Assembly (NCBI GenBank): GCA_004213025.1
Contig: SHBC01000078.1
Span: forward strand, 1-5,876
Length of the DNA: 5,876 nt
DNA from: SAR116 cluster bacterium
GTDB taxonomy: Bacteria; Pseudomonadota; Alphaproteobacteria; Puniceispirillales; Puniceispirillaceae
Reading direction: 5' to 3'
A model generated the notes under the pieces. It searched no databases. It saw only the letters and a list, made by a program, of their open reading frames with translations, and was not told the DNA's origin. The first letter of the stretch is position 1; the number at the start of each line of letters is the position of its first letter. The translations under genes were made by a program, and so were the position numbers. Of the stretch, positions 1 through 5,789 are shown piece after piece.

Positions 1-111
1 AATAAAGCCGAGGATGTAGTCGCGATATTCATCGGCATCCATCCGGCCGCGCAGAATGTCGGTGACGCTCCACAGCTTCTGGTGGAGCGACCTGATCCTG
101 TCTTGGGCCAT
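1..111 (-). CDS. hsdM: Type I restriction-modification methyltransferase subunit HsdM, N-terminal fragment (partial)
   Basis: The first 37 codons are present and the reading frame is still open at the left edge. Visible sequence: MAQDRIRSLHQKLWSV, then TDILRGRMDADEYRDYILGFI. The pattern Lys-Leu-Trp, then Leu-Arg-Gly-x-Met-Asp-Ala-x-Glu-Tyr-Arg-Asp-Tyr-Ile-Leu-Gly-Phe-Ile is typical of the N-terminal helical domain of HsdM (HsdM_N). HsdM is the N6-adenine methyltransferase subunit of type I restriction-modification complexes and works with specificity subunit HsdS and motor-nuclease HsdR. The SAM-binding and NPPF catalytic motifs would lie beyond the window and cannot be seen. The start is the ATG at 111, which puts the conserved helix at the usual distance from the N-terminus. 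An in-frame ATG at 171 would add 20 low-complexity residues and overlap the divergent gene. Neither start has a strong Shine-Dalgarno sequence. The gene is divergent from the NnrD-like gene, with 41 bp between start codons. Confidence 0.82.
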   Translation of the reverse strand, partial: MAQDRIRSLHQKLWSVTDILRGRMDADEYRDYILGFI

Positions 112-135
112 GGTCTGGCCGTGACGTGAGCCAAC

Positions 136-142
136 AAGGGAG
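136..142 (+). promoter_or_regulatory. Ribosome binding site deciding the start of the NnrD-like gene
   Basis: The purine run AAGGGAG lies 10 bases before the ATG at 153. The earlier in-frame GTG at 126 has no purine-rich sequence before it, so this site favours ATG 153. A second in-frame ATG at 165 is possible but too far from the site. Confidence 0.55.
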
Positions 143-152
143 CTTGAGTCGG

Positions 153-1064
153 ATGTCGAAACTGATGTCATTGCAGATCAACAGGCCGCCCCTGTGGCGC
201 GATCTATTGCCGACGCCGGCGCCCGATGCCGACAAATATGCGCGTGGCCATGTGCTGGTGCTAGGGGCGCCTGATCTGACAGGTGCAACCCGTCTGGCGG
301 CGAGTGCCTGCTCGCGGATCGGGGCCGGCCTTGTCAGCGTCGTGGCGACGCGGCGGGCCGATGTTTACCGCGCGTCGCTGCCGCCACAGGTGATGGTCTG
401 GGATGGCGTCCTGCACCGGCCGAAACGGGTATCGGTGATCCTTGCCGGGTGTGGTGGCGCCGACCGCCAGCCGCTGGAACGGGTTCTTGCCAGATCGTCA
501 GGCTGTCATCAGGTGCTGGATGCCGGGGCGATCGGGGCGGTGATGCGCCACCGTGCGCCAACCGACAGACAGCGGATCATCACCCCGCACCAGGGTGAAT
601 TTGACCGGGCTTTTCCGGATCTTGGCGGCGGTGTTGAAACGCGGGCCGTTGCCGCGGCACGGCTGACGGCGTCGCTTGTCGTGCTGAAGGGGCGGGACAC
701 GATTGTCGCGGCGCCGGATGGCAGGCTGGTCGTCAACAGCCGCAGCAGCGCCTATCTGGCGACGGCCGGCACCGGTGATGTGCTGGCCGGCCTGATTGCC
801 GGATTGCTGGCACAGGGCATGCCGCCATTTGAGGCTTGCTGCGCCGCCATCTGGATCCATGCCGAGGCTGGCATCAGGTTCGGCCCGGGGCTGGTGGCTG
901 GTGACATTCCCGACATGGTGCCGGCGATCCTTTCACGGCTTCTGGCCGGACGGGTCAGCCTTCATCATGTCCGCCCGGACGCTGGTGGTGACGAGATTCC
1001 GCATCCGGACATGTTCGACCTTGTCGATGCAGGACTGACAGCCCCCGAAAGTCAAAAGCTGTAG
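153..1064 (+). CDS. Stand-alone ADP/ATP-dependent NAD(P)H-hydrate dehydratase domain protein (NnrD / YjeF C-terminal family), possibly degenerate
   Basis: A 303-residue soluble protein of the ribokinase-like YjeF C-terminal fold, whose members repair hydrated NAD(P)H (NAD(P)HX) using ADP or ATP. Seen in order: the substrate-site KYARGH stretch (28-33) and TGATRLAA (43-50); TPHQGEF (144-150); LKGRDTIVAAPDG (178-190); and the nucleotide/catalytic loop TAGTGDVLAG (204-213), with the expected catalytic Asp at 209. Most family members are fused behind an NnrE epimerase domain of about 200 residues. Here the protein begins at what looks like the linker (PPLWRDLLP) and no epimerase coding is present upstream. 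Two usually conserved sites differ: the Gly-Pro-Gly-Leu-Gly stretch reads AGCGGA (98-103), and the Asp-Ala-Asp motif reads Asp-Ala-Gly (123-125). It may be a divergent paralogue, a dehydratase of changed specificity, or a decaying copy, although the reading frame is intact. The last codons run into a 14-bp tandem repeat. The family call is firm; activity is uncertain. Confidence 0.8.
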   Translation: MSKLMSLQINRPPLWRDLLPTPAPDADKYARGHVLVLGAPDLTGATRLAASACSRIGAGLVSVVATRRADVYRASLPPQVMVWDGVLHRPKRVSVILAGCGGADRQPLERVLARSSGCHQVLDAGAIGAVMRHRAPTDRQRIITPHQGEFDRAFPDLGGGVETRAVAAARLTASLVVLKGRDTIVAAPDGRLVVNSRSSAYLATAGTGDVLAGLIAGLLAQGMPPFEACCAAIWIHAEAGIRFGPGLVAGDIPDMVPAILSRLLAGRVSLHHVRPDAGGDEIPHPDMFDLVDAGLTAPESQKL

Positions 1065-1140
1065 ATCAGAAGCCTTAGGTCAGAAACTGTAGGTCAGAAA
1101 CTGTAGGTCAGAAACTGTAGGTCAGAAACTGTAGGTCAGG
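1049..1140. repeat. 14-bp tandem repeat across the stop codons of two convergent genes
   Basis: The unit AGGTCAGAAACTGT occurs in four perfect head-to-tail copies at 1077-1132. A partial copy follows (1133-1139). Two degenerate copies precede them, at 1063-1076 (10 of 14 matching) and 1049-1062 (11 of 14). On the minus strand each unit reads TGACCTACAGTTTC, which is the end of the barrel gene (Thr-Tyr-Ser-Phe codons plus the TGA). The array therefore looks like an outward duplication of the last codons of that gene. The left degenerate copies contain the last codons and the TAG of the plus-strand gene. Each unit has only the tiny CAG-AAA-CTG inverted repeat, so a strong terminator role is not evident. 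Confidence 0.9.
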
Positions 1141-2354
1141 CTGGCGATGATCGCGCTGTCGCGGGACAGGGCTGTGCCGTTCGGATCGCGCGACAGGCGT
1201 TGCGGCCATCTTGCGGTGGCCTCAAAGCTCAGCGCGTCGGTAAGCCGCCGGTCCGCCGTCACCGTCAATGTCTGCGCCGCATTGTCCAGATCGCGGCCCA
1301 GCAGCGTCAGGATTTCGGTATCCTCGACATCATTCCACACCCATCGCCCGCCTAGGATGAGATCATTCTGAAAGCCGCTATGCGATCTGCCGCGCCGGTC
1401 ATCACGCGCATATTCGGCAATCAGCACAAGGTCGCGCCCGCTCCCCGCAAGGTCATAGAGATTATGCTCGATCCCGATCACGCCGGCGCTATAGCTGTCG
1501 GCGCTGCCAAGCCTGTCATACTGGCCGCGGCGATGGATCAGTTCGGCCTTCACCGCGCTGTCGCCATGCAGCGACTGGATGTCCAGCCCGAGCTGTGTGA
1601 TCCGGCTGTAATCAGGTTTCAGCGTGCCGTCGGACTGGGGCAGCAGGCGCGGCGCGTGCCCGGTGCCGCGGAACCAGCTGACGCCGAGGTCGATATCGCC
1701 GAAATAGCCTGACCAGCGTGCCGCGGCAGCGATGTCGTCACGCCCGGCACCGCCACTGAACCCGGCTGTATTGTCATTCACAGGCAGGGCCGGTCGCTCG
1801 CGAAGCGAGCTGCCCGGATATATGTTTTCAACAAAATCGATGGCAAGAAGATCGATCTGCCCGGGCCCGACCGGCCATGACAGCCTGACCATAGGCGCAC
1901 CGCGCTTTTCGCTTCGCAGCAGGCCGCGGCTGTAATCCAGCGCGTTGACGATATCGACCGGGTTATAGCTTTCAACCTTGCCCCAGAACAGGATTGTGCT
2001 GCCAACAAGATAATCCATTTCGCCGAGGCGGCCGCTGACATGCGCCTCGCGAAAATCGATCTGTCCTGCACCGCTGGTCCCGCCACTGATCCGCGGCTGG
2101 AGCTGCGCTTCGGCGGTATCGCCATAGACCAGGATTTCGGGCTGCGCTTCAAGATGCAGGAAGCTGTCTTCCTGCCCGGTATGCTTGGCGGCGCGGGGAT
2201 ACCAGCTTGCCTCGATTGTGATGTCACCGCGCTGTTCGACCTCAAGCTGGTCGAACGCGGTTTCGGCACCCGCCGGAAGCCATGTCACCCCGGCAAGGAG
2301 CGCCGAAACCGATGCTGCGGTGATGATGCGTCCGGCACGATTGCCTGTCGTCAT
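1122..2354 (-). CDS. Outer-membrane beta-barrel protein, partner of the upstream RND/LolA-like transporter
   Basis: A 410-residue protein with a Sec signal peptide: Arg near the N-terminus, a hydrophobic core around residues 10-26, and an Ala-Gly-Ala site giving probable cleavage after residue 30. The mature part alternates polar and hydrophobic residues, is rich in Gly, Asp and aromatics, has no long hydrophobic helix, and ends in LTYSF. A terminal Phe is the usual signal for insertion of barrels by the Bam complex. The segment LFWGKVESYNPVDIVNALDY (122-141) resembles the Trp-Gly ... Asn-Pro-x-Asp motif of DUF1302-like and related porin-like proteins, which often sit beside RND and LolA-like genes. 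I could not assign a named family. Its ATG overlaps the stop of the RND fusion gene (ATGA at 2351-2354), with AAGG seven bases before the start (2362-2365), so translation is probably coupled. A role as the outer-membrane exit or receptor of the system is inferred. The stop codon is the first unit of a tandem repeat. Confidence 0.85.
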   Translation of the reverse strand: MTTGNRAGRIITAASVSALLAGVTWLPAGAETAFDQLEVEQRGDITIEASWYPRAAKHTGQEDSFLHLEAQPEILVYGDTAEAQLQPRISGGTSGAGQIDFREAHVSGRLGEMDYLVGSTILFWGKVESYNPVDIVNALDYSRGLLRSEKRGAPMVRLSWPVGPGQIDLLAIDFVENIYPGSSLRERPALPVNDNTAGFSGGAGRDDIAAAARWSGYFGDIDLGVSWFRGTGHAPRLLPQSDGTLKPDYSRITQLGLDIQSLHGDSAVKAELIHRRGQYDRLGSADSYSAGVIGIEHNLYDLAGSGRDLVLIAEYARDDRRGRSHSGFQNDLILGGRWVWNDVEDTEILTLLGRDLDNAAQTLTVTADRRLTDALSFEATARWPQRLSRDPNGTALSRDSAIIASLTYSF

Positions 2355-5300
2355 CGGCCTGCCTTGGGAAGACCTTGCGGTGTGAAGTCACGCGCCGTCA
2401 GCCCCTGCCGGAAATTGTAATCGCCCCATGACAGGCGCGTTGACTTGCCGGTCTGGTGGTTCTTCATCACCATCACATGCGCGCGCCAGAACTGCCCTTC
2501 ATATTGACGGTAATCCTGGAATTCGAGGGTTTTTTCAAGATCGCCCCGCCGGTTGTAGAAGTCGATCCGTTGAACGCGGTATTCCGCCAAATCAATAAAC
2601 GAGACGCGCTTTGAATAGCCGGATTTCTTGTTTTTCGGCCGGCTTTCCACGGCGGCACAGGTCAGTGCCGCGTCATGCGCGCAAGCGGCATCCTCGAGCC
2701 AGATATGATCATTATCGGCAACCTCTTCGGATCCCAGATCCTCATAAGAGAATTCCGAGGATACGAACTTGCCGGTCCTGTTTGACGAGGAGATGCGCTT
2801 CACCCGTTTCACGGCTGGCAGGAAAATCCATTGTGAATCATCATCGGGCTCGATCTTTGAATGTGTCAGCAGCGCGGTGCCGCGCACGTCGCGAGGCTTC
2901 GAGAAGGTGATGATCGACTGGTCACCCTCGGCACTGTCCTCTGCCTCAAGGATGGTGCTCCGGAACTTGCGGACCGACTCGTTACCGGCCTTGTTCTTCA
3001 GCACCATTTCTCCTTCAACGGTGACATCGCCCCAGCCGCGGTCGCGATTGTCGACCTCGGTGGCGATGGCAAGACCCTTTTCCGCCGAGGCCTTGGCGCC
3101 GCCGGATGGCGTGAGGAGGGCCAGCGCCATGGCAAGCCCCGCAATAACGGCAAGCGCGGCCGTTGTCGTGGAAGAGGTTTTCATGGTTTTCATCCTGTCG
3201 AGAAAGATCAGAAGCGGTGGAAGGAAGAGGAAATCGACGAACAGCGCGAAGCTGAGCGTGATTGCGGTGAGTCTTGCCATGTCACGGTTCACGGCAAAGC
3301 CTGACTGGCCGAGGATCGCAAAGCCGATGACAAGGCCGAGCGAGGTCACGGTCAGCGCCATGCCGACAGACTTGAAGGCATAGCGGACCGAGTCCTCGGC
3401 GCTGTCACCGCGCTTGCGGGCGTTGGCGTATTTCAGAATGAAATGCACCGTGTCATCAACAACGATGCCAAGCGTCATCGCGACAACAATGGACACTGCC
3501 AGCGTGACATTGCCGACCATATAGCCCCACAGGCCGAACCCCATCGCCGCCGGCACCAGGTTCGGCACCAGCGAGACCAGTCCGAGTTTGAAGTTGCGAA
3601 GCACAAGGAAGATCACGAAGGAAATGAAGACAAGCGCCAGCGTTGTTCCCTTCAGCATCGACGGCACGTCGCGGGCCGAAATCATCGTATAGACATGCGT
3701 CTGGCCGGTGACCGGGCTTGTCAGCTCGGGCGTGTTGGCGGTGAACCATTCCTGAATGCGGTCATCAAGCGCCAGCAGCTGTGAAGTCGTGGCAAAGGGA
3801 ACAAAGGCTGACACGCGGGTTGATGACCTGTCGACATTGATCTGGTCGGTCAGATCCATGCCATAGCCAAGCGACAGCTCGTAAAGGAACAGATATTGCG
3901 AGGCTTCCTCATCGGTCTCCGGGATCCGGTAGAAGGACGGGTCATCCCCATTCATGTTCATGTTCAGCCGTTTGATGGTGTCGCTAAGGATGCGAATATG
4001 GCTGACTTCGGGCTGCGCGCGCAGGAATTCGGCAAAGGCGTCGAGCGATTCCAGATAGGCAACCGAGTTGATGCCGCTCTCGATCCCGGTATCGACCGAA
4101 TATTCCAGCACGTTCAGCCCGCCAAGATTGGTTTCATACAGGTCGGTGGCCTGGCGGGTCTCGAACCTCTCGTCGAAATAGCGCAGGAAATCATCCTCAA
4201 GCTTGATCTGCGAGATGCCCGCGGCAAAGCCGATGATGATCACCGGAATGCCAAGCAGCAGGCGGCGCTGGTGCCGGATCACGAACTCGCCAAGCCAGAC
4301 CATGAAACGGTCGACCGAGGCGGCCTTGCTGATCTGCTTGATGGGCAGCCAGCAGATCAATCCCGGCAGCAGGAAGATGGTGAAGATCCAGACACCGATC
4401 ATGCCGGCCGCCACCATATTGCCAAGCTGCTGGAAAGGCGGCGAGATCGAGAAATTCAGCGACAGGAAGCCGATCCCCGTGGTGAAAATGGCGACGGTGA
4501 TGCCAAGCCCGTGATCGGCCAGCGCACGGCGCGCCCACTCGGTGCGGTCCGCCGTCTGCTGCATCGTCTGGCGGATTGATGACAGCACATGGACGCTGCT
4601 TGCGACCGCCAGCGTGATCACCATCAGCGGTGCCACGGCGGTGGCTGAATTGATCGGAATGCGGGTCCATCCCAGCGCGCCAAGCGAGACAAGCGCCGAC
4701 AGCGCGGCAAGGACAAGGATCAACAGCGAACCGGTGACCGTGCGAAGCAGGATGCCGACCACCAGCAACATCGCGACAAGCATGGCCGGGGTCAGCGTCT
4801 CGCCATCCTTCTGACTTGCGGTGGCAAAGGCCTGGCTGATGGCAACCGACCCGCTGGCCTTGAATTCGATATCGGGATATTCGGCGCGGTAGCGTTTGAG
4901 TAGCGGTTCGGCCTCGGCATTGATGTTCGGAATCTCCGACACAAGATCGATTCCGGGAAGGCGGAAGATGACCGAAATGGCCGAGGCGCTGCCATCAGCG
5001 CTGATCAGGCTGTTGACAATTTCGACGCGGTCAAGCGCGGTGGCGCGGGCTGTGGCGGCCTCCTCGGCGGTGACCATCTGTGGGTCGGGAACAAGATCCT
5101 CGACCACCATCATGTCACCATCGGCATAGGTGTTCTGGAACCGCGTGATCGAATTCACCAGTCGGACATAGGGAAGGTTCCACAGATCCTCGGTCAGCGC
5201 CCCGATGGCGCCAAGCGTGCGCGGGGTGAAAACCTCGCCATCGGCGGGTTTGACGATGATCGCCAGATTGTCATCCTTGGCGAATTCCTGTTCGAACCTG

Positions 5301-5482
5301 TCGAGAAACACCTTGTCCGGGTTTTCATCCGCCATGAAGACCCGGCCATCGGTATCAAGCTTCAGGTTGGGAATGCCGGCGAAAACGACGAATGCCAGCG
5401 CCAGCGTGACGATGGCGCATTTGATTCGGTTGTTGACGATAGCGGTGGCGAAGCGGTCCATGAAACGATCATCCTGCGACAA
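2351..5482 (-). CDS. MMPL/RND-family exporter fused to a C-terminal periplasmic LolA-like domain
   Basis: A 1043-residue two-part protein. Residues 1 to about 762 form an RND transporter of the MMPL / COG1033 type: TM1 (20-37), a large periplasmic loop (38-230), TM2-6 (about 232-380), TM7 (407-425), a second periplasmic loop (426-612) and TM8-12 (613-762). The TM10 motif GIVVDDTVHF (672-681) carries the Asp pair expected for proton coupling; the TM4 counterpart LAVASSVHVL (291-300) lacks an acid. Residues 764-797 look like an intact signal peptide (MKTMKTSS, hydrophobic core 775-791, AKA before Ser799), here acting as a thirteenth membrane segment. Residues 800-1043 match the LolA-like 'outer membrane lipoprotein-sorting protein' family (PF17131): WIFLPAVKRVKRISSS (885-900), SSEFSYEDL (908-916), SGYSKRV (954-960), HQTGKSTRLSWGDY (1009-1022). 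Cys934 and Cys942 lie in this domain and could pair. The start is TTG, with AGGGAG seven bases upstream; an in-frame ATG is at residue 8. It is the first gene of an operon with the barrel gene. The likely role is moving a hydrophobic substrate or lipid across the envelope; the substrate is unknown. Confidence 0.9.
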   Translation of the reverse strand: MSQDDRFMDRFATAIVNNRIKCAIVTLALAFVVFAGIPNLKLDTDGRVFMADENPDKVFLDRFEQEFAKDDNLAIIVKPADGEVFTPRTLGAIGALTEDLWNLPYVRLVNSITRFQNTYADGDMMVVEDLVPDPQMVTAEEAATARATALDRVEIVNSLISADGSASAISVIFRLPGIDLVSEIPNINAEAEPLLKRYRAEYPDIEFKASGSVAISQAFATASQKDGETLTPAMLVAMLLVVGILLRTVTGSLLILVLAALSALVSLGALGWTRIPINSATAVAPLMVITLAVASSVHVLSSIRQTMQQTADRTEWARRALADHGLGITVAIFTTGIGFLSLNFSISPPFQQLGNMVAAGMIGVWIFTIFLLPGLICWLPIKQISKAASVDRFMVWLGEFVIRHQRRLLLGIPVIIIGFAAGISQIKLEDDFLRYFDERFETRQATDLYETNLGGLNVLEYSVDTGIESGINSVAYLESLDAFAEFLRAQPEVSHIRILSDTIKRLNMNMNGDDPSFYRIPETDEEASQYLFLYELSLGYGMDLTDQINVDRSSTRVSAFVPFATTSQLLALDDRIQEWFTANTPELTSPVTGQTHVYTMISARDVPSMLKGTTLALVFISFVIFLVLRNFKLGLVSLVPNLVPAAMGFGLWGYMVGNVTLAVSIVVAMTLGIVVDDTVHFILKYANARKRGDSAEDSVRYAFKSVGMALTVTSLGLVIGFAILGQSGFAVNRDMARLTAITLSFALFVDFLFLPPLLIFLDRMKTMKTSSTTTAALAVIAGLAMALALLTPSGGAKASAEKGLAIATEVDNRDRGWGDVTVEGEMVLKNKAGNESVRKFRSTILEAEDSAEGDQSIITFSKPRDVRGTALLTHSKIEPDDDSQWIFLPAVKRVKRISSSNRTGKFVSSEFSYEDLGSEEVADNDHIWLEDAACAHDAALTCAAVESRPKNKKSGYSKRVSFIDLAEYRVQRIDFYNRRGDLEKTLEFQDYRQYEGQFWRAHVMVMKNHQTGKSTRLSWGDYNFRQGLTARDFTPQGLPKAGR
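3182..3196 (-). promoter_or_regulatory. Candidate internal translation start for a separate LolA-like secreted protein
   Basis: Inside the fusion gene, in the same frame, AGGA (3193-3196) lies eight bases before an ATG (3184-3182, residue Met767). That ATG begins a complete Sec signal peptide with likely cleavage after Ala798. A second ATG at 3193-3191 (Met764) has a poorer site. Initiation here would give a free periplasmic protein of about 245 residues after processing, the form most relatives have as a separate gene. The motif is visible; its use is inferred. Confidence 0.4.
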
Positions 5483-5489
5483 GTCAAAT

Positions 5490-5495
5490 CTCCCT
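5490..5495 (-). promoter_or_regulatory. Ribosome binding site supporting the TTG start of the RND fusion gene
   Basis: On the minus strand AGGGAG is followed by the seven-base spacer ATTTGAC and then TTG (5482-5480). The close match and ideal spacing favour the TTG. The in-frame ATG at 5461 has only AGGA ten bases before it. Confidence 0.6.
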
Positions 5496-5573
5496 GGGGG
5501 TTCAGAGTCCCACTGGTCTGTTGCATCTGTGCGAAATGTCAGTCTTGATTGTTGCCGAGAAGGATTCTGATAT

Positions 5574-5608
5574 CTGCCACTAGTCGGCTTGGGGTGATAC
5601 TAGGGCAG
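5574..5608. promoter_or_regulatory. Imperfect inverted repeat overlapping the candidate RND promoter (possible operator)
   Basis: The left arm CTGCCACTAG (5574-5583) pairs with the right arm CTAGGGCAG (5600-5608), with one unpaired A and a 16-base centre. The right arm overlaps the proposed minus-strand -10 box, and the centre holds the predicted transcript start. This is where a repressor site would be expected. No regulator family is recognised, and a dyad this short can arise by chance. Confidence 0.25.
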
Positions 5609-5626
5609 TCACGCCCGGATCATCAA
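5597..5626 (-). promoter_or_regulatory. Candidate sigma-70-type promoter for the RND/barrel operon
   Basis: Read on the minus strand: TTGATG (-35, at 5621-5626), an 18-base spacer, then TAGTAT (-10, at 5597-5602); each box matches consensus at four of six positions. A run of eight A (5639-5646) lies upstream and could act as an UP element. The predicted leader is about 108 bases. The prediction is by eye only. Confidence 0.35.
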
Positions 5627-5711
5627 TCAATTACGACGTTTTTTTTGGGGATAAGGATCATTTCTGACAAAGGTTCGCGCCGTGCAACACCGGCCTATTC
5701 AAAACTGGCTG

Positions 5712-5734
5712 TTTGCATCGGGTATTTGCATCGG
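5712..5734 (+). repeat. Short direct repeat TTTGCATCGG upstream of the thiolase gene
   Basis: Two exact 10-base copies lie at 5712-5721 and 5725-5734, 13 bases apart start to start and about 55-80 bases before the thiolase start. A related TTGCATC occurs at 5521-5527 near the other gene. They could be regulator half-sites, though 13 bases is not a full turn spacing. Confidence 0.3.
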
Positions 5735-5776
5735 CGGGCGCGCATCTTTAGGTTTGACCGGCACAGCAGCAGTTAC

Positions 5777-5781
5777 TGGAG
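5777..5781 (+). promoter_or_regulatory. Ribosome binding site of the thiolase gene
   Basis: TGGAG is placed eight bases before the ATG at 5790. This fixes the start and agrees with the conserved thiolase N-terminus. Confidence 0.6.
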
Positions 5782-5789
5782 ATGTTATC

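Larger units (their letters stand above)
5483..5789. other. Divergent intergenic region between the RND operon and the thiolase gene
   Basis: This 307-bp stretch has no supportable gene. It is less GC-rich than its neighbours, especially around 5620-5660. It holds the minus-strand promoter candidate and dyad, an eight-T run at 5639-5646, a short direct repeat near 5712-5734, and the ribosome binding sites of both flanking genes. No convincing plus-strand promoter for the thiolase was found. An open frame crossing it on the plus strand has no coding character and runs into the thiolase in another frame. Confidence 0.7.

Noticed and set aside
126..152. GTG at 126 as the start of the NnrD-like gene
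   Set aside because: It has no ribosome binding site, and the extra nine residues are not conserved-looking; AAGGGAG serves the ATG at 153.
93..152. A frameshifted NnrE remnant just upstream of the NnrD-like gene
   Set aside because: The in-frame sequence reaches a stop at 93-95 with no epimerase-like residues, and the opposite strand codes for HsdM.
498..860. Minus-strand open frame opposite the NnrD-like gene
   Set aside because: It is antisense to conserved YjeF C-terminal motifs and has no domain character.
1049..1140. CRISPR array or intrinsic terminator in the repeat region
   Set aside because: The units are only 14 bp and contiguous with no spacers. There is no GC-rich stem followed by a T run on either strand.
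2769..3383. Plus-strand open frame (204 codons) opposite the RND/LolA junction
   Set aside because: It is antisense to conserved domains, Ser/Arg-rich, with no family resemblance and no good ribosome binding site.
3896..4579. Long plus-strand open frame (227 codons) opposite the RND gene
   Set aside because: It lies antisense to clear transporter coding, is rich in Arg, Asp, His and Gln with no recognisable domain, and is the usual shadow frame of GC-rich DNA.
5639..5646. Eight-T run as a terminator on the plus strand
   Set aside because: No stable GC-rich stem-loop precedes it and no plus-strand gene ends nearby; it fits better as an A-tract upstream of the minus-strand promoter.
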